Shown: positions 8,151 to 21,447, counted from the first letter of the stretch. The stretch: DNA of 33,103 bases from an uncultured Ectothiorhodospiraceae bacterium (GCA_947258515.1 CAMYIO010000037.1:1-33103); one strand, 5' to 3'. Notes: generated by a model not told the origin, from the letters alone. Numbers and translations are program-made.

Positions 8151-11100
8151 ATGAAAGACTTACTGAATTTATTAAAGCCGCAAGGTCATACTGATGATTT
8201 CGATGCGATCCGCATTGGTCTGACGTCCCCGGACATGATCCGTTCCTGGTCCTATGGCGAGGTGAAGAAACCGGAGACCATCAACTACCGTACCTTCAAG
8301 CCGGAGCGCGATGGCCTGTTCTGCGCCAAGATCTTCGGTCCGGTGAAGGATTACGAATGTCTCTGTGGCAAATACAAGCGCCTCAAGCATCGCGGCGTTG
8401 TCTGCGAGAAATGCGGCGTTGAAGTCACGCTGGCAAAGGTACGCCGTGACCGCATGGGCCACATTGAGCTGGCCAGCCCCGCGGCGCACATCTGGTTCCT
8501 GAAGTCACTGCCATCGCGCATCGGCCTGTTGCTGGACATGACCCTGCGTGATATCGAGCGCGTCCTGTATTTCGAGGCGTTTGTTGTGGTCGATCCCGGC
8601 ATGACCACGCTGGAACGCGGCCAGTTACTGTCTGACGAGGCCTATCTCGAGGCCATCCAGGAGAACGGTGACGAGTTCGACGCGCGCATGGGTGCCGAGG
8701 CGGTATTCGAGCTGCTCAAGGGCATCGACCTGCAGGTAGAAGCCGTCAAGCTGCGTGACGAGATCAACGCTACCAAGTCGGAGACCAAGTTGAAAAGGCT
8801 GTCCAAGCGTCTCAAGCTGGTCGAGTCCTTTCTCGAGTCCGGCAACAAGCCCGAGTGGATGGTGATGACCGTGTTGCCGGTGCTGCCGCCGGAACTGCGT
8901 CCACTGGTGCCGCTCGATGGCGGCCGCTTTGCGACCTCTGACCTGAATGACCTGTACCGCCGCGTCATCAACCGTAACAACCGTCTGAAGCGTCTGCTGG
9001 AACTGAGCGCGCCGGACATTATCGTGCGCAATGAAAAGCGCATGCTGCAGGAATCCGTCGATGCACTGCTCGACAATGGCCGTCGCGGTCGTGCCATTAC
9101 CGGCACCAACCGCCGTCCGTTGAAGTCACTGGCGGACATGATCAAGGGCAAGCAGGGGCGTTTCCGCCAGAACCTGCTGGGCAAACGCGTCGATTATTCC
9201 GGTCGCTCCGTGATCGTGGTCGGTCCGACGCTGAAACTGCACCAGTGTGGCCTGCCGAAGCGCATGGCGCTGGAGCTGTTCAAACCGTTTATCTTCAGCA
9301 AGCTGCAATTCAGGGGGTTGGCGACCACCATCAAGGCGGCCAAGAAGCTGGTCGAACGCGAGGGACCGGAAGTCTGGGATATCCTCGAGGAAGTGATTCG
9401 TGAGCACCCGGTGATGTTGAACCGCGCACCGACACTGCACCGTCTGGGTATCCAGGCTTTTGAACCGGTACTGATCGAGGGCAAGGCCATCCAGCTGCAT
9501 CCGCTGGTCTGTGCGGCCTTCAACGCCGACTTTGACGGTGACCAGATGGCGGTGCACGTACCGTTGTCCATCGAGGCGCAGCTGGAAGCACGCGCGTTGA
9601 TGATGTCGTCCAACAACATCCTGTCACCGGCCAATGGCGAGCCTATTATCGTACCGTCACAGGACGTGGTGCTGGGTCTGTATTACATGACACGCGAGTC
9701 CATTAACGCCAAGGGCGAGGGCATGGTGTTTGCCGATGTGTCGGAAGTGCACCGCGCCTATCAATGCGGCGAGGTGTCCATTCATGCCAAGGTCAGGGTG
9801 CGCATCCATCGTCACGAATTTGATGAGGCAGGCGAGGCACAGGCCCGCCAGGACCTGGTTGACACCACGGTGGGGCGTGCCTTGCTGTCGGAGATTATCC
9901 CCAAGGGCCTGACCTTTGATCTGGTCAACCGCGACATGAGCAAGAAGGCGATTTCAAACCTGATTAATGCCTGCTATCGGCGCGTCGGTCTGAAAGAGAC
10001 GGTCATCTTCGCTGACCAGCTGATGTATACCGGCTTTACCTACGCTACCCGCTCCGCCGTGTCATTCGGCATCGATGACATGATTATTCCCAAGGAAAAG
10101 GCCGGAATTCTCAGTGGCGCCGAAGACGAGGTGCTGGAGATCGAGCATCAGTACACCTCCGGCCTGGTGACCATGGGCGAGCGCTACAACAAGGTCGTCG
10201 ATATCTGGTCACGTACCAATGACCAGGTGGCCAAGGCCATGATGGAGAAGCTCGGCACCGAGAAGAAGCTGGATGCTGACGGCAACGAGGTCAGCCAGCC
10301 ATCGTTCAACTCGGTGTACATGATGGCCGACTCCGGGGCGCGTGGTTCCGCGGCGCAGATTCGTCAGCTCGCCGGTATGCGTGGCCTGATGGCCAAGCCG
10401 GACGGTTCCATTATTGAAACGCCGATCACGGCCAACTTCCGCGAGGGACTGGACGTGCTGCAGTACTTTATTTCCACGCACGGTGCCCGCAAGGGTCTCG
10501 CCGATACCGCGCTGAAGACCGCCAACTCGGGTTACCTGACGCGTCGCCTGGTCGATGTTGCCCAGGACCTGGTGGTCATCGGTGATGACTGCGGTACGGA
10601 GAAGGGCCTGGAGCTGACGCCGCTGGTTGAAGGCGGTGATGTGGTTGAGCCGTTGCGTGAACGGGTACTGGGCCGGAAGACCGCGGCGGATGTATTGCGT
10701 CCGGGGTCCGATGAGGTGGTCGCGGAACGCGGCACCTTGCTGGACGAGGCCTGGGTCGACAGGCTGGAAGCCATGGGTGTCGACCAGATAATGGTGCGTT
10801 CACCGATTACCTGTGAAAACCGCTACGGTGTCTGCAAGGCCTGTTACGGTCGTGATCTGGCGCGTGGTCATGTGGTGAACGCCGGTGAGGCCATTGGTGT
10901 GATCGCCGCGCAGTCGATTGGTGAGCCGGGTACACAGTTGACCATGCGTACCTTCCATATTGGTGGCGCGGCAAGTCGTGCCGCCACGGTCAACAGCGTC
11001 GAGGTCAAGGCCGGCGGCACCGTTCGTCTGCACAATATCAAGACGGTCGCCAACAGCAGTAACAACCTGGTTGCCGTCTCGCGTTCCGGTGAAATCGGAC

Positions 11101-12362
11101 TGGTTGACGAGTACGGCCGTGAGCGTGAGCGCTACAAGGTTCCCTACGGTTCGGTTATCAGTGCTGCCGACGGTGACAAGGTCGAGGGCGGCCGTGTCAT
11201 CGCGACCTGGGATCCGCACACCCACCCGATTGTGACCGAGGTGGCCGGTGTCGCGAACTTCAGCGATTTCATCGAGGGTGTCACCGTGCAGGAAAGCACG
11301 GATGAGATCACCGGCCTCACCAGCCTGGTCATTACCGATCCCAAGTCACGCGGCAGCGTCGGCAAGGACCTGCGTCCGATGGTCAAGCTGCTGGATGAAA
11401 AGGGTGAGCCGCTGAAACTGGCCGGTACCGATCTGGATGCCCAGTACTTTCTGCCTGCCGGCGCCGTTGTCGGCCTCGAAGACGGGGCTTCGGTGACAGT
11501 TGGCGATGTCATCGCGCGTATCCCGCAGGAATCATCCAAGACCCGTGATATCACCGGTGGTCTGCCGCGTGTTGCCGATTTGTTCGAAGCGCGCAAGCCG
11601 AAGGAGCCGGCCGTGCTCGCAGAGTGCTCGGGCACCGTGGGCTTTGGCAAGGATACCAAGGGTAAGCAACGCGTCATTATTACCCGCAAGGATGGCGAGA
11701 CCCATGAAGAACTGATACCAAAATGGCGCCATGTCACCATTTTTGAGGGAGAGCATGTCGAAAAGGGTGAAACGCTGGTCGACGGTGAGCCGAGTGCGCA
11801 CGACATTCTGCGTTTGCTGGGTACCTCGACCATGGCGGAATACCTCGTCAAGGAAATCCAGGATGTGTACCGCCTGCAGGGTGTGAAGATCAATGACAAG
11901 CACATCGAGGTTATCCTGCGGCAGATGTTGCGCAAGGTGGAAATCCTGACGGGTAACGAGAGCCGCTTCCTCAAGGGTGAACAGATCGAGAGGGTTCGCG
12001 TACTGAAAGAGTCCGAGCAGCTCATCAAGGAAGACAAGCAGCCGGCCGTGTGGATGCCGCTGTTGCTGGGTATTACCAAGGCATCGCTGGCAACCGAGTC
12101 CTTTATCTCGGCGGCCTCCTTCCAGGAGACCACCCGGGTGCTCACAGAGGCCTCTGTGAGAGGCAGTCGCGACCCCCTGCGTGGACTCAAGGAGAACGTC
12201 ATCGTGGGTCGCCTGATACCGGCAGGTACCGGTCTGGCCTACCACGAAGAGCGTCGCCGCCAGCGGGAGACCATCCCGATGGATATCGCCGGAGAAATGG
12301 CGGCAGTGGATGCGCCAGAGGAAGGCAGCGCCGAGGATATCGCGGAGTCCTCGACCGAATAG
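8151..12362 (+). CDS. rpoC: DNA-directed RNA polymerase subunit beta'
   Basis: 1403 aa; contains the catalytic [16 protein letters not shown] motif and N-terminal zinc ribbon [21 protein letters not shown]. Confidence 0.99.
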   Translation: MKDLLNLLKPQGHTDDFDAIRIGLTSPDMIRSWSYGEVKKPETINYRTFKPERDGLFCAKIFGPVKDYECLCGKYKRLKHRGVVCEKCGVEVTLAKVRRDRMGHIELASPAAHIWFLKSLPSRIGLLLDMTLRDIERVLYFEAFVVVDPGMTTLERGQLLSDEAYLEAIQENGDEFDARMGAEAVFELLKGIDLQVEAVKLRDEINATKSETKLKRLSKRLKLVESFLESGNKPEWMVMTVLPVLPPELRPLVPLDGGRFATSDLNDLYRRVINRNNRLKRLLELSAPDIIVRNEKRMLQESVDALLDNGRRGRAITGTNRRPLKSLADMIKGKQGRFRQNLLGKRVDYSGRSVIVVGPTLKLHQCGLPKRMALELFKPFIFSKLQFRGLATTIKAAKKLVEREGPEVWDILEEVIREHPVMLNRAPTLHRLGIQAFEPVLIEGKAIQLHPLVCAAFNADFDGDQMAVHVPLSIEAQLEARALMMSSNNILSPANGEPIIVPSQDVVLGLYYMTRESINAKGEGMVFADVSEVHRAYQCGEVSIHAKVRVRIHRHEFDEAGEAQARQDLVDTTVGRALLSEIIPKGLTFDLVNRDMSKKAISNLINACYRRVGLKETVIFADQLMYTGFTYATRSAVSFGIDDMIIPKEKAGILSGAEDEVLEIEHQYTSGLVTMGERYNKVVDIWSRTNDQVAKAMMEKLGTEKKLDADGNEVSQPSFNSVYMMADSGARGSAAQIRQLAGMRGLMAKPDGSIIETPITANFREGLDVLQYFISTHGARKGLADTALKTANSGYLTRRLVDVAQDLVVIGDDCGTEKGLELTPLVEGGDVVEPLRERVLGRKTAADVLRPGSDEVVAERGTLLDEAWVDRLEAMGVDQIMVRSPITCENRYGVCKACYGRDLARGHVVNAGEAIGVIAAQSIGEPGTQLTMRTFHIGGAASRAATVNSVEVKAGGTVRLHNIKTVANSSNNLVAVSRSGEIGLVDEYGRERERYKVPYGSVISAADGDKVEGGRVIATWDPHTHPIVTEVAGVANFSDFIEGVTVQESTDEITGLTSLVITDPKSRGSVGKDLRPMVKLLDEKGEPLKLAGTDLDAQYFLPAGAVVGLEDGASVTVGDVIARIPQESSKTRDITGGLPRVADLFEARKPKEPAVLAECSGTVGFGKDTKGKQRVIITRKDGETHEELIPKWRHVTIFEGEHVEKGETLVDGEPSAHDILRLLGTSTMAEYLVKEIQDVYRLQGVKINDKHIEVILRQMLRKVEILTGNESRFLKGEQIERVRVLKESEQLIKEDKQPAVWMPLLLGITKASLATESFISAASFQETTRVLTEASVRGSRDPLRGLKENVIVGRLIPAGTGLAYHEERRRQRETIPMDIAGEMAAVDAPEEGSAEDIAESSTE

Positions 12363-12372
12363 AAAATCAGGC

Positions 12373-12401
12373 TTGACAGGGCGCGGCCCTGAACCTAAAA
12401 T
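12373..12401 (+). promoter_or_regulatory. Sigma70 promoter candidate between rpoC and rpsL
   Basis: TTGACA (12373-12378), 17-nt spacer, TAAAAT (12396-12401). Confidence 0.7.
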
Positions 12402-12412
12402 TCCGCTTCTCT

Positions 12413-12447
12413 CGACAGGCCGGTCTATCCGGCCTGTCGTTTGTTTT
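12413..12447 (+). terminator. Rho-independent terminator/attenuator upstream of rpsL
   Basis: CGACAGGCCGG-TCTAT-CCGGCCTGTCG perfect 11-bp stem followed by TTTGTTTT. Confidence 0.9.
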
Positions 12448-12495
12448 CAGGACGACAGAATTTATTTCGGTTTACATTTCAGGGTTTATTTTTAA

Positions 12496-12870
12496 ATGGC
12501 AACAATCAACCAGTTAGTGCGTAATCCACGTGCCCGCAAGCGGGAAAAGAGTAACGTTCCGGCGCTGGAGGCGTGCCCCCAGAAGCGCGGTGTGTGTACG
12601 CGCGTGTATACCACAACCCCGAAAAAACCGAACTCGGCCCTGCGTAAGGTTGCCCGTGTGCGATTGACCAATGGTTTTGAAGTAACGACCTACATTGGCG
12701 GTGAAGGGCACAATCTGCAGGAGCACTCGGTGGTGTTGATTCGCGGCGGCCGTGTCAAGGATTTGCCAGGTGTGCGTTACCACACGGTGCGCGGCAGCCT
12801 CGATACCTCCGGTGTGACCTCGCGCCGCCAGGGGCGTTCCAAGTACGGCGCCAAGCGGCCTAAATCCTGA
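12496..12870 (+). CDS. rpsL: 30S ribosomal protein S12
   Basis: [57 protein letters not shown]... Confidence 0.98.
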   Translation: MATINQLVRNPRARKREKSNVPALEACPQKRGVCTRVYTTTPKKPNSALRKVARVRLTNGFEVTTYIGGEGHNLQEHSVVLIRGGRVKDLPGVRYHTVRGSLDTSGVTSRRQGRSKYGAKRPKS

Positions 12871-12899
12871 AGCAAACAGACAACATACCAAGGAATTGA

Positions 12900-13379
<480 letters not shown>

Positions 13380-13423
13380 GCGTTTTCATTGGCTCGTAAA
13401 TACAGGAATTCAGGAACAGGATC

Positions 13424-15523
13424 GTGGCTCGCTCAACCCCTTTGGATCGCTATCGTAACGTCGGCATCATGGCGCATATTGATGCGGGCAAGACCACGAC
13501 GACCGAGCGTATCCTGTTCTATACCGGCGTGTCCCACAAGATTGGCGAGGTGCACGACGGCGCGGCAGTGATGGACTGGATGGAGCAGGAACAGGAGCGC
13601 GGTATTACGATTACTTCCGCGGCAACCACCTGTTTCTGGAAGGGCATGGACAAGCAGTTTGACCTGCACCGCATCAATATTATCGATACCCCCGGTCACG
13701 TTGACTTCACTATTGAAGTTGAACGTTCATTGCGGGTGCTCGACGGCGCGGTTGCCGTGTTCTGTGCGGTCGGTGGCGTCGAGCCACAGTCCGAGACGGT
13801 CTGGCGGCAGGCAAACAAGTACCACGTGCCGCGCATGGCCTTTGTCAACAAGATGGACCGTGCCGGGGCGGATTTCCTGCGTGTCACCGAGCAGATTAAA
13901 CAGCGACTCGGTGCCAGGCCGGTGCCGCTGCAGTTGCCGATTGGTGCTGAAGACCACTTCAAGGGTGTCGTCGACCTGATTCGCATGAAGGCGATTTACT
14001 GGAATGAGGCCGACATGGGAACCACCTATGAAGAGCACGAAATTCCTGCCGACATGGCCGCCGCCTGCAAGGAATGGCGCGAGCACCTGGTGGAAACCGC
14101 GGCGGAAGCCAGCGAAACCCTGATGGAAACCTACCTGGGTGGTGGTGAGTTGTCGGAAGCAGAGATTCGCGAGGGGATTCGCATACTTACCGTGGCTAAT
14201 GACATCGTGCCGACACTGTGTGGTTCGGCGTTCAAGAACAAGGGCGTGCAGGCCATGCTCGACAGCATTGTCTACTACATGCCCTCGCCTCTGGAAGTGC
14301 CGGCCATTACCGGTCACCTGGATGATGCAGACGAGACCGTGGCAGAACGCGCGTCGTCGGATGAAGTGCCGTTTGCAGCGCTGGCCTTCAAGATCGCGAC
14401 CGATCCGTTTGTCGGCAACCTGACGTTCTTCAGGGTGTATTCCGGCGTGCTGGCATCGGGTGATTCTGTTTACAACCCGGTGAAGGGCAAGAAAGAACGC
14501 ATCGGCCGCATTTTGCAGATGCATTCCAACAGCCGCGAAGAGATCAAGGAAGTCTGCGCAGGCGATATCGCCGCCGCGGTTGGATTGAAGGATGTCACCA
14601 CGGGTGACACCCTGTGCGATCCGGAACATATCATCACCCTGGAGCGCATGGATTTTCCGGAGCCGGTGATCTCCGTTGCCGTCGAACCCAGGACCAAGGC
14701 TGATCAGGAAAAGATGGGTATTGCCTTGCAGAAGCTTGCCAAGGAAGATCCCTCGTTCCGGGTGCATACCGATGAAGAATCCGGTCAAACCATTATTTCC
14801 GGTATGGGCGAGTTGCATCTGGATATCATCGTTGACCGCATGAAGCGCGAGTTCAGCGTCGCGGCCAACGTGGGTGCGCCGCAGGTTGCCTACCGTGAAA
14901 CCATTCGCAAGACGGTCGAGCAGGAAGGCAAGTTTGTGCGCCAGTCCGGTGGTCGCGGCCAGTACGGACATGTGTGGCTGAAACTGGAGCCGCGGGCACA
15001 CGGTGAAGGTTACGAATTCGAGAATGGCATTGTCGGCGGCGTGGTGCCGAGGGAATACATCTCGTCTGTCGACAAGGGTGTGCGGGAACAAATGGAAAAT
15101 GGCGTCATCGGCGGGTACCCGGTCGTGGATGTAAAAGTCACGCTCTATGACGGCTCCTACCATGACGTCGACTCCAGCGAAATGGCCTTCAAGATCGCCG
15201 GCTCCATGGCCTTCAGGTCGGGTGCCCAGCGCGCCAACCCGGTACTGCTGGAGCCCATCATGAAGGTTGAGGTAGTAACGCCTGAAGATTATCTCGGTGA
15301 TGTCATGGGTGACCTGAGCCGGCGTCGCGGCATTACCCAGGGTATGGATGAAGGTCCGGGCGGCAAGGTAATCCGTGCCGAAGTGCCACTGGCGGAAATG
15401 TTTGGTTATGCCACGGATCTGCGTTCAGCCACGCAGGGACGGGCAACCTACTCAATGGAATTCGAGAAGTACAGCGAGGCGCCGGCAAGCATTGCCAACG
15501 CCGTTATCAAGAAAGCATCCTGA
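13424..15523 (+). CDS. fusA: Elongation factor G (GTG start)
   Basis: 699 aa; [35 protein letters not shown]..., GTPase motifs DTPGHVDF and NKMD. Confidence 0.98.
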   Translation: MARSTPLDRYRNVGIMAHIDAGKTTTTERILFYTGVSHKIGEVHDGAAVMDWMEQEQERGITITSAATTCFWKGMDKQFDLHRINIIDTPGHVDFTIEVERSLRVLDGAVAVFCAVGGVEPQSETVWRQANKYHVPRMAFVNKMDRAGADFLRVTEQIKQRLGARPVPLQLPIGAEDHFKGVVDLIRMKAIYWNEADMGTTYEEHEIPADMAAACKEWREHLVETAAEASETLMETYLGGGELSEAEIREGIRILTVANDIVPTLCGSAFKNKGVQAMLDSIVYYMPSPLEVPAITGHLDDADETVAERASSDEVPFAALAFKIATDPFVGNLTFFRVYSGVLASGDSVYNPVKGKKERIGRILQMHSNSREEIKEVCAGDIAAAVGLKDVTTGDTLCDPEHIITLERMDFPEPVISVAVEPRTKADQEKMGIALQKLAKEDPSFRVHTDEESGQTIISGMGELHLDIIVDRMKREFSVAANVGAPQVAYRETIRKTVEQEGKFVRQSGGRGQYGHVWLKLEPRAHGEGYEFENGIVGGVVPREYISSVDKGVREQMENGVIGGYPVVDVKVTLYDGSYHDVDSSEMAFKIAGSMAFRSGAQRANPVLLEPIMKVEVVTPEDYLGDVMGDLSRRRGITQGMDEGPGGKVIRAEVPLAEMFGYATDLRSATQGRATYSMEFEKYSEAPASIANAVIKKAS

Positions 15524-15555
15524 AACCAGTTTGACGAATAAAGAGGAATTCAGTC

Positions 15556-16746
15556 GTGTCCAAGGAAAAATTTGAACGTACCAAACCGCATGTCAACGTG
15601 GGCACCATTGGTCACGTGGATCATGGCAAGACGACATTAACAGCGGCGATCACGAAGGTGATGGCGGAGCAGCAGGGTGGCGAGTTCAAGGCCTACGACC
15701 AGATTGACAACGCACCTGAAGAGCGTGCGCGCGGCATCACGATTGCGACGGCACACGTTGAGTACGAATCACCGAACCGTCACTACGCACACGTAGACTG
15801 CCCGGGACACGCGGACTATGTGAAGAACATGATCACGGGTGCGGCGCAGATGGACGGTGCCATACTGGTGGTGAGTGCGGCCGACGGTCCGATGCCACAG
15901 ACGCGTGAGCACATTCTGCTGTCACGCCAGGTGGGTGTGCCCTATATATTGGTATACATGAACAAGGCCGACCAGGTTGACGATGCCGAGTTGCTGGAGC
16001 TGGTGGAGATGGAGATCCGCGAGCTGCTGGACAGCTATGATTTTCCGGGTGATGACACCCCGATTGTGATCGGTTCTGCGCTGAAGGCGCTGGAAGGTGA
16101 CAGCAGTGACATTGGCGTACCGTCGATTGTGAAGCTGGTTGAGGAGATGGACAAGTACATACCGGAGCCGGAGCGTGCGGTGGACGGTGATTTCCTGATG
16201 CCGGTTGAGGACGTGTTCTCGATCTCCGGTCGTGGCACGGTGGTGACGGGTCGTATTGAGCGCGGCGTCATCAAGGTGGGCGAGGAGATTGCGATTGTTG
16301 GCATCAAGGACACGGTGGTAACGACGTGTACGGGTGTCGAGATGTTCCGCAAGCTGCTGGACGAGGGGCGTGCGGGTGACAACGTGGGTGTATTGCTGCG
16401 TGGTACCAAGCGTGAAGAGGTTGAGCGTGGCCAGGTGCTGGCGAAGCCGAAGTCGATTACGCCGCACACCAAGTTTGAGTGTGAGGTGTACATTCTGAGC
16501 AAGGATGAGGGTGGTCGTCACACGCCGTTTTTCAGCAATTACCGGCCGCAGTTTTACTTTCGCACGACGGACGTAACGGGAGCGTGTGATTTGCCGGAAG
16601 GTGTTGAGATGGTGATGCCGGGCGACAACATCAAGATGACGGTCTCCCTGATTGCGCCGATTGCGATGGAAGAGGGGCTGCGTTTCGCGATACGCGAGGG
16701 TGGCCGCACCGTCGGCGCCGGCGTGGTCTCCAGGATTATCGAGTAA
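15556..16746 (+). CDS. tuf: Elongation factor Tu (GTG start)
   Basis: 396 aa; [35 protein letters not shown]...; 3' end identical to window positions 1-97. Confidence 0.98.
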   Translation: MSKEKFERTKPHVNVGTIGHVDHGKTTLTAAITKVMAEQQGGEFKAYDQIDNAPEERARGITIATAHVEYESPNRHYAHVDCPGHADYVKNMITGAAQMDGAILVVSAADGPMPQTREHILLSRQVGVPYILVYMNKADQVDDAELLELVEMEIRELLDSYDFPGDDTPIVIGSALKALEGDSSDIGVPSIVKLVEEMDKYIPEPERAVDGDFLMPVEDVFSISGRGTVVTGRIERGVIKVGEEIAIVGIKDTVVTTCTGVEMFRKLLDEGRAGDNVGVLLRGTKREEVERGQVLAKPKSITPHTKFECEVYILSKDEGGRHTPFFSNYRPQFYFRTTDVTGACDLPEGVEMVMPGDNIKMTVSLIAPIAMEEGLRFAIREGGRTVGAGVVSRIIE

Positions 16747-16747
16747 A

Positions 16748-17041
16748 CGGATTCGTCTCAAGGCCTTCGATCATCGGCTGATTGATCAGTCGGCGGCTGA
16801 AATTGTTGAGACAGCCAGGCGCACAGGTGCGCAGGTACGGGGCCCGATCCCGCTGCCTACCCGTAAGGAGCGCTTCACGGTACTGATTTCACCGCATGTC
16901 AACAAGGATGCGCGTGACCAGTATGAGATCCGGACGCACAAGCGTCTCATGGACATCGTTGATCCGACTGACAAGACGGTCGACGCCCTCATGAAACTGG
17001 ATCTCGCTGCCGGCGTTGATGTTCAGATCAAGCTGAATTGA
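16748..17041 (+). CDS. rpsJ: 30S ribosomal protein S10; canonical start codon not present, 5' boundary uncertain
   Basis: [67 protein letters not shown]... in frame from the tuf stop region. The nearest upstream in-frame ATG (16652) lies inside tuf. Confidence 0.85.
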   Translation, partial: RIRLKAFDHRLIDQSAAEIVETARRTGAQVRGPIPLPTRKERFTVLISPHVNKDARDQYEIRTHKRLMDIVDPTDKTVDALMKLDLAAGVDVQIKLN

Positions 17042-17067
17042 CCAGCTGAATTGATTGGTAAAGCACA

Positions 17068-17706
17068 ATGACTATTGGAATAGTAGGACGCAAAGAAGGT
17101 ATGACGCGCATCTTTACTGAAGATGGCGCTGCTGTACCCGTGACAGTGCTCTCGGTTGAGCCGAACCGGGTGACGCAACTGAAGACGCTCGAGAGTGACG
17201 GTTATCGTGCCGTGCAGGTGACGACCGGTTCGCGTCGTGCCTCACGCGTGACGAAGCCGATGGCCGGGCACTATGCCAGGGCCGGCTCGGAGGCGGGTCG
17301 CAAGCTCTGGGAGTTTCGTCTTGATGATGGCGAAGGTGAGGGCATCGAGGTGGGCAGTGAAATCAAGGTCGAGATGTTTGAGGAAGGCCAGAACGTGGAT
17401 GTGGTCGGCACCTCGATCGGTAAGGGTTATGCCGGTGTCATCAAGCGTTACAACTTCAGCATGCAGGATGCCACGCATGGCAACTCGATTTCACACCGTG
17501 CGCCGGGTTCGATTGGACAGTGCCAGACGCCCGGACGTGTTTTCAAGGGCAAGAAGATGGCCGGCCACATGGGTAACGTGCGCCGCACAATGCAGAACCT
17601 GAAAGTCGTCCGCGTGGATGCAGAACGCAACCTGTTGCTGGTGAAGGGCGCGGTTCCGGGTGCCAGGGGTGGCGATATCATTATTCGTGCGGCGGTAAAG
17701 GGGTAA
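17068..17706 (+). CDS. rplC: 50S ribosomal protein L3
   Basis: [40 protein letters not shown]... Confidence 0.97.
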   Translation: MTIGIVGRKEGMTRIFTEDGAAVPVTVLSVEPNRVTQLKTLESDGYRAVQVTTGSRRASRVTKPMAGHYARAGSEAGRKLWEFRLDDGEGEGIEVGSEIKVEMFEEGQNVDVVGTSIGKGYAGVIKRYNFSMQDATHGNSISHRAPGSIGQCQTPGRVFKGKKMAGHMGNVRRTMQNLKVVRVDAERNLLLVKGAVPGARGGDIIIRAAVKG

Positions 17707-17710
17707 GATG

Positions 17711-18313
17711 ATGGAGTTGCAGCTGCAAGGTTCAGGTTCAGTCAAGGTGTCGGAAGGTACCTTTGGCCAGGAGTTCAAGGAGTCACTGGTGCACCAGGTG
17801 GTCACTGCCTGCCTGTCCGGCGCGCGCGCCGGCACTGTGCAGCAGAAAACACGCTCGCAGGTGCGCGGTGGCGGTATCAAGCCGTGGCGCCAGAAAGGTA
17901 CCGGGCGCGCCCGTGCCGGCACCATTCGCAGCCCGATCTGGCGCGGTGGCGGCAGGGCCTTCGCGGCCTCGCCGCGTGATTATTCTCAGAAAATCAATCG
18001 CAAGATGTACCGCGCAGCCATGCGCTCCATTCTGTCCGAACTGGTGCGCCAGGAGCGGCTGGTTGCCATCGATACGTTTGCAGTCGATGCGCCGAAAACC
18101 CGCGAACTGGCCGGCAAGCTCGGTGAGCTGGGACTGGATAACGTTCTGATCGTGACGGTCGAGGTGGACGACAACCTCTATCTGGCGGCACGTAACCTGC
18201 CGGGTGTCGCCGTCTGTGATGTGGTCAGCGCCGATCCTGTCAGCCTGGTGGGTTTCGAAAAGGTGCTGATGACGAAAGCTGCCATTGAAAAAATTGAGGA
18301 GCGTCTGGCATGA
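17711..18313 (+). CDS. rplD: 50S ribosomal protein L4
   Basis: [31 protein letters not shown]...[25 protein letters not shown]; a preceding ATG at 17708 is also possible. Confidence 0.96.
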   Translation: MELQLQGSGSVKVSEGTFGQEFKESLVHQVVTACLSGARAGTVQQKTRSQVRGGGIKPWRQKGTGRARAGTIRSPIWRGGGRAFAASPRDYSQKINRKMYRAAMRSILSELVRQERLVAIDTFAVDAPKTRELAGKLGELGLDNVLIVTVEVDDNLYLAARNLPGVAVCDVVSADPVSLVGFEKVLMTKAAIEKIEERLA

Positions 18314-18606
18314 ACCAGGAACGCATAATGAAAGTCCTGATTGCACCGATTGTCTCTGAAAAGAGTACCCGGCTGGCCGACGAAAACCGTCAGTTTGCCT
18401 TCAAGGTGGTGCCGGATGCCAGCAAGCCGGAAGTACGCAAGGCCGTTGAGCTGATGTTTGATGTCAAGGTCGATGGTGTGCAGATTGCCAATGTGCGCGG
18501 CAAGGTCAAGCGCTTCGGGCAAAAGATGGGTAAGCGCTCTGACTGGAAAAAAGCCTATGTGACCCTGGCGGAAGGGCACGATATCAATTTTATGGGAGCG
18601 GAATGA
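18310..18606 (+). CDS. rplW: 50S ribosomal protein L23
   Basis: [33 protein letters not shown]...[17 protein letters not shown] overlap with rplD. Confidence 0.96.
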   Translation: MNQERIMKVLIAPIVSEKSTRLADENRQFAFKVVPDASKPEVRKAVELMFDVKVDGVQIANVRGKVKRFGQKMGKRSDWKKAYVTLAEGHDINFMGAE

Positions 18607-18648
18607 GTCGCGTGCTGAATTCGCGAACTTCGCTGAAAGGACTGGAAA

Positions 18649-19476
18649 ATGCCACTAGTTAAAGCAAAACCAACATCACCGGGTCGTCGCTTTGTCGTTC
18701 AGGTCAACACGCCTGGTCTGCACAAGGGTGAGCCCCATGCTGCGCTGCTCGATACGAAGTCGAGGTCCGGCGGCCGTAACAATGCCGGCCGGATCACAAC
18801 CCGGCATCGCGGTGGCGGACACAAGCAGCGTTACCGTATCGTCGATTTCAAGCGCAACAAGCTTGACGTGCCGGCAAAGGTGGAACGTATTGAATACGAT
18901 CCGAACCGCTCCGCGCATATTGCTTTGTTGTTATATGCAGACGGCGAGCGTCGCTATATCCTTGCGCCGAAAGGTATCGGGGCCGGTGACGAGATTCGCA
19001 ACGGCAGTACTGCCCCGATCAAGGCCGGTAATGCCATGCCCATGAGTTACATTCCTGTGGGTACACTGGTTCACAATGTTGAAATGAAGCCGGGCAAGGG
19101 CGGTCAGATCGCCCGCAGTGCCGGCAGCAGTGTGCAACTGGTTGCCCGTAGCGGTGACCATGCAACCCTGCGCTTGCGCTCCGGTGAAATGCGCCGGGTG
19201 CCGGCCGAGTGCATGGCAACGATCGGTGAAGTCGGCAATGTAGAACACAGCCTGCGCTCACTGGGCAAGGCCGGTGCCAGTCGCTGGCGCGGCAAGCGCC
19301 CGACGGTTCGCGGTGTTGCCATGAACCCGGTTGATCATCCGCACGGTGGTGGTGAAGGCCGTACCGCCGGTGGTCGGCATCCGGTCAGTCCCTGGGGTAC
19401 GCCGGCGAAGGGTTACCGTACCCGCAGTAACAAGCGTACCGATGGCATGATTGTCAGACGCCGTAAAAAGAAATAA
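18649..19476 (+). CDS. rplB: 50S ribosomal protein L2
   Basis: [20 protein letters not shown]...[28 protein letters not shown]... Confidence 0.98.
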   Translation: MPLVKAKPTSPGRRFVVQVNTPGLHKGEPHAALLDTKSRSGGRNNAGRITTRHRGGGHKQRYRIVDFKRNKLDVPAKVERIEYDPNRSAHIALLLYADGERRYILAPKGIGAGDEIRNGSTAPIKAGNAMPMSYIPVGTLVHNVEMKPGKGGQIARSAGSSVQLVARSGDHATLRLRSGEMRRVPAECMATIGEVGNVEHSLRSLGKAGASRWRGKRPTVRGVAMNPVDHPHGGGEGRTAGGRHPVSPWGTPAKGYRTRSNKRTDGMIVRRRKKK

Positions 19477-19494
19477 TCGAGAGGATTACAGACA

Positions 19495-19767
19495 GTGGCA
19501 CGTTCTATTAGAAAAGGTCCGTTTATTGACACCCATCTGCAGAACAAGGTGGACAAGGCCGTGGCCGAGAACAGCAAGCGTCCGATCAAGACCTGGTCGC
19601 GCCGTTCCATGGTGATTCCCGAAATGGTCGGCCTGACGATTGCGATACATAACGGCCGCCAGCATGTGCCGGTTCTGATTAACGAGAACATGGTCGGTCA
19701 CAAGCTGGGCGAGTTTGCCCTGACACGTACCTTCCGTGGTCACGTGGCAGACAGAAAATCGAAGTAG
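19495..19767 (+). CDS. rpsS: 30S ribosomal protein S19 (GTG start)
   Basis: [46 protein letters not shown]... Confidence 0.97.
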   Translation: MARSIRKGPFIDTHLQNKVDKAVAENSKRPIKTWSRRSMVIPEMVGLTIAIHNGRQHVPVLINENMVGHKLGEFALTRTFRGHVADRKSK

Positions 19768-19778
19768 AGGGCGGATTG

Positions 19779-20111
19779 ATGGAAGTCAGCGCAACATTGA
19801 AACAAGCACATATCTCGGCGCAGAAGGCCCGCCTGGTTGCAGACCAGGTTCGCGGACTGCCGGTAGAGAAGGCATTGAACCTGCTGATGTTCAGCCCGAA
19901 GAAGGCGGCTGTCATGGTGCGCAAGGTGCTCGAGTCTGCCATTGCAAACGCAGAGCACAATGAAGGTGCGGATATTGACGAACTGAAAGTGTCGGCCATT
20001 TTTGTGAATGAAGCGAGCACCATGAAACGGTTTCGTGCGCGCGCCAAGGGCCGTGGTACACGGATACTGAAACGAAACAGTCATATCACCGTAACGGTGG
20101 GTGACGTTTAG
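19779..20111 (+). CDS. rplV: 50S ribosomal protein L22
   Basis: [36 protein letters not shown]...; ATG 19779 preferred over TTG 19776. Confidence 0.96.
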   Translation: MEVSATLKQAHISAQKARLVADQVRGLPVEKALNLLMFSPKKAAVMVRKVLESAIANAEHNEGADIDELKVSAIFVNEASTMKRFRARAKGRGTRILKRNSHITVTVGDV

Positions 20112-20140
20112 GCTAACCAGCGAAAAGCGAGAACAGCGGT

Positions 20141-20815
20141 ATGGGTCAAAAAGTACATCCAACGGGCATCAGGCTCGGCATTGTCAAGGACTGGACGTCT
20201 ACATGGTACGCCGGTACGGATAACTACGCCGATTACCTGAACATGGATCTGGAGATTCGTGAATACATCCGGAAGCGCCTTGCGCAGGCATCTGTCAGTC
20301 GCATCCAGATCTCACGTCCGGCACATAATGCCGTGATCACGATCCATACGGCGCGTCCGGGTATTGTCATTGGCAAGAAGGGTGAGGATATCGATCGTCT
20401 GCGCAAGGAAGTGTCACAGCGCATGGGTATCCCGGTCAACATCAATATCGAGGAGATACGCAAGCCGGAACTGGACGCTACTTTGGTCGCAGAAAGTGTT
20501 GCCCAGCAGCTGGAACGCCGCATCATGTTTCGCCGCGCCATGAAGCGTGCCGTCAGCAACAGCATGCGTATCGGTGCAGAAGGTATCAAGATCAAGGTGG
20601 GCGGCCGCCTCAACGGCGCAGAAATAGCGCGCAGCGAGTGGTATCGCGAAGGCCGTGTGCCGCTGCATACCCTGCGTGCCAATATTGATTACGGCACAGC
20701 CGAGGCGAACACAACCTACGGCAAAATCGGCGTCAAGGTGTGGATATTCAAGGGTGAGGTCATTGGTACGGCCGACGAGGCGGAAGCCGAGGCACCCCGG
20801 AAGGCAGCATCCTGA
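20141..20815 (+). CDS. rpsC: 30S ribosomal protein S3
   Basis: [33 protein letters not shown]... Confidence 0.98.
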   Translation: MGQKVHPTGIRLGIVKDWTSTWYAGTDNYADYLNMDLEIREYIRKRLAQASVSRIQISRPAHNAVITIHTARPGIVIGKKGEDIDRLRKEVSQRMGIPVNINIEEIRKPELDATLVAESVAQQLERRIMFRRAMKRAVSNSMRIGAEGIKIKVGGRLNGAEIARSEWYREGRVPLHTLRANIDYGTAEANTTYGKIGVKVWIFKGEVIGTADEAEAEAPRKAAS

Positions 20816-20830
20816 TAGCGGAGAATATTC

Positions 20831-21244
20831 ATGTTACAGCCAAAAAGAACCAAGTTTCGCAAGAAGATGAAAGGTCGCAACCGCGGCCTGGCCCAGCGTG
20901 GCAGCAAGGTCAGTTTCGGAGAGTATGGACTGAAGTCAACCGACCGTGGCCGCATGACGGCGCGCCAGATCGAGGCTGCCCGCCGTACCATAACGCGTCA
21001 CGTCAAGCGTGGTGGCAAGCTGTGGATACGCGTGTTTCCCGATGTGCCTATTACCAAGAAACCTATCGAGGTACGGCAGGGCAAGGGCAAGGGCAACGTT
21101 GAATACTGGATTGCGCAGATTCAGCCCGGTCGCATGCTTTACGAAATCGAGGGTGTATCGGAAGAAATTGCACGTGCAGCTTTCAAACTGGCCGCAGCCA
21201 AGCTGCCTTTTAAAACAGCCTTTGTGTCACGGACGGTGATGTAA
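20831..21244 (+). CDS. rplP: 50S ribosomal protein L16
   Basis: [36 protein letters not shown]... Confidence 0.98.
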   Translation: MLQPKRTKFRKKMKGRNRGLAQRGSKVSFGEYGLKSTDRGRMTARQIEAARRTITRHVKRGGKLWIRVFPDVPITKKPIEVRQGKGKGNVEYWIAQIQPGRMLYEIEGVSEEIARAAFKLAAAKLPFKTAFVSRTVM

Positions 21245-21447
21245 TGAATGCCGCAGATCTAAGAACCAAGTCAGTCAGCGAACTCAAGCTGGAGTTGCAT
21301 AACCTGCTGCGCGAGCGCTTTAACCTCGGTATGCAGCGTGGTACCGGTCAGCTGTCGCGCCCGGACCAGATCAGGAAGGTGCGCAGGGATATTGCACGGG
21401 TAAATACAGTATTGAACGAAAAATCCAGGGCGGGTGAGGCATCATGA
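21244..21447 (+). CDS. rpmC: 50S ribosomal protein L29
   Basis: [53 protein letters not shown]...; TAATG overlap with rplP. Confidence 0.96.
   Translation: MNAADLRTKSVSELKLELHNLLRERFNLGMQRGTGQLSRPDQIRKVRRDIARVNTVLNEKSRAGEAS

Noticed and set aside
11144-12202. 352-aa antisense ORF opposite rpoC
   Set aside because: Ser/Arg-rich shadow translation of rpoC; no independent coding signal.
12471-12497. Second promoter (TTTACA ... TAAATG) giving a leaderless rpsL
   Set aside because: Spacing and -10 match are poor; an AGGG ribosome-binding-like motif lies 11 nt upstream of the ATG, so normal initiation is more likely.
13727-15163. 478-aa antisense ORF opposite fusA
   Set aside because: Shadow ORF of a highly conserved gene in moderately high-GC DNA; translation is His/Arg/Val-rich and unlike any family; no RBS or promoter evidence.
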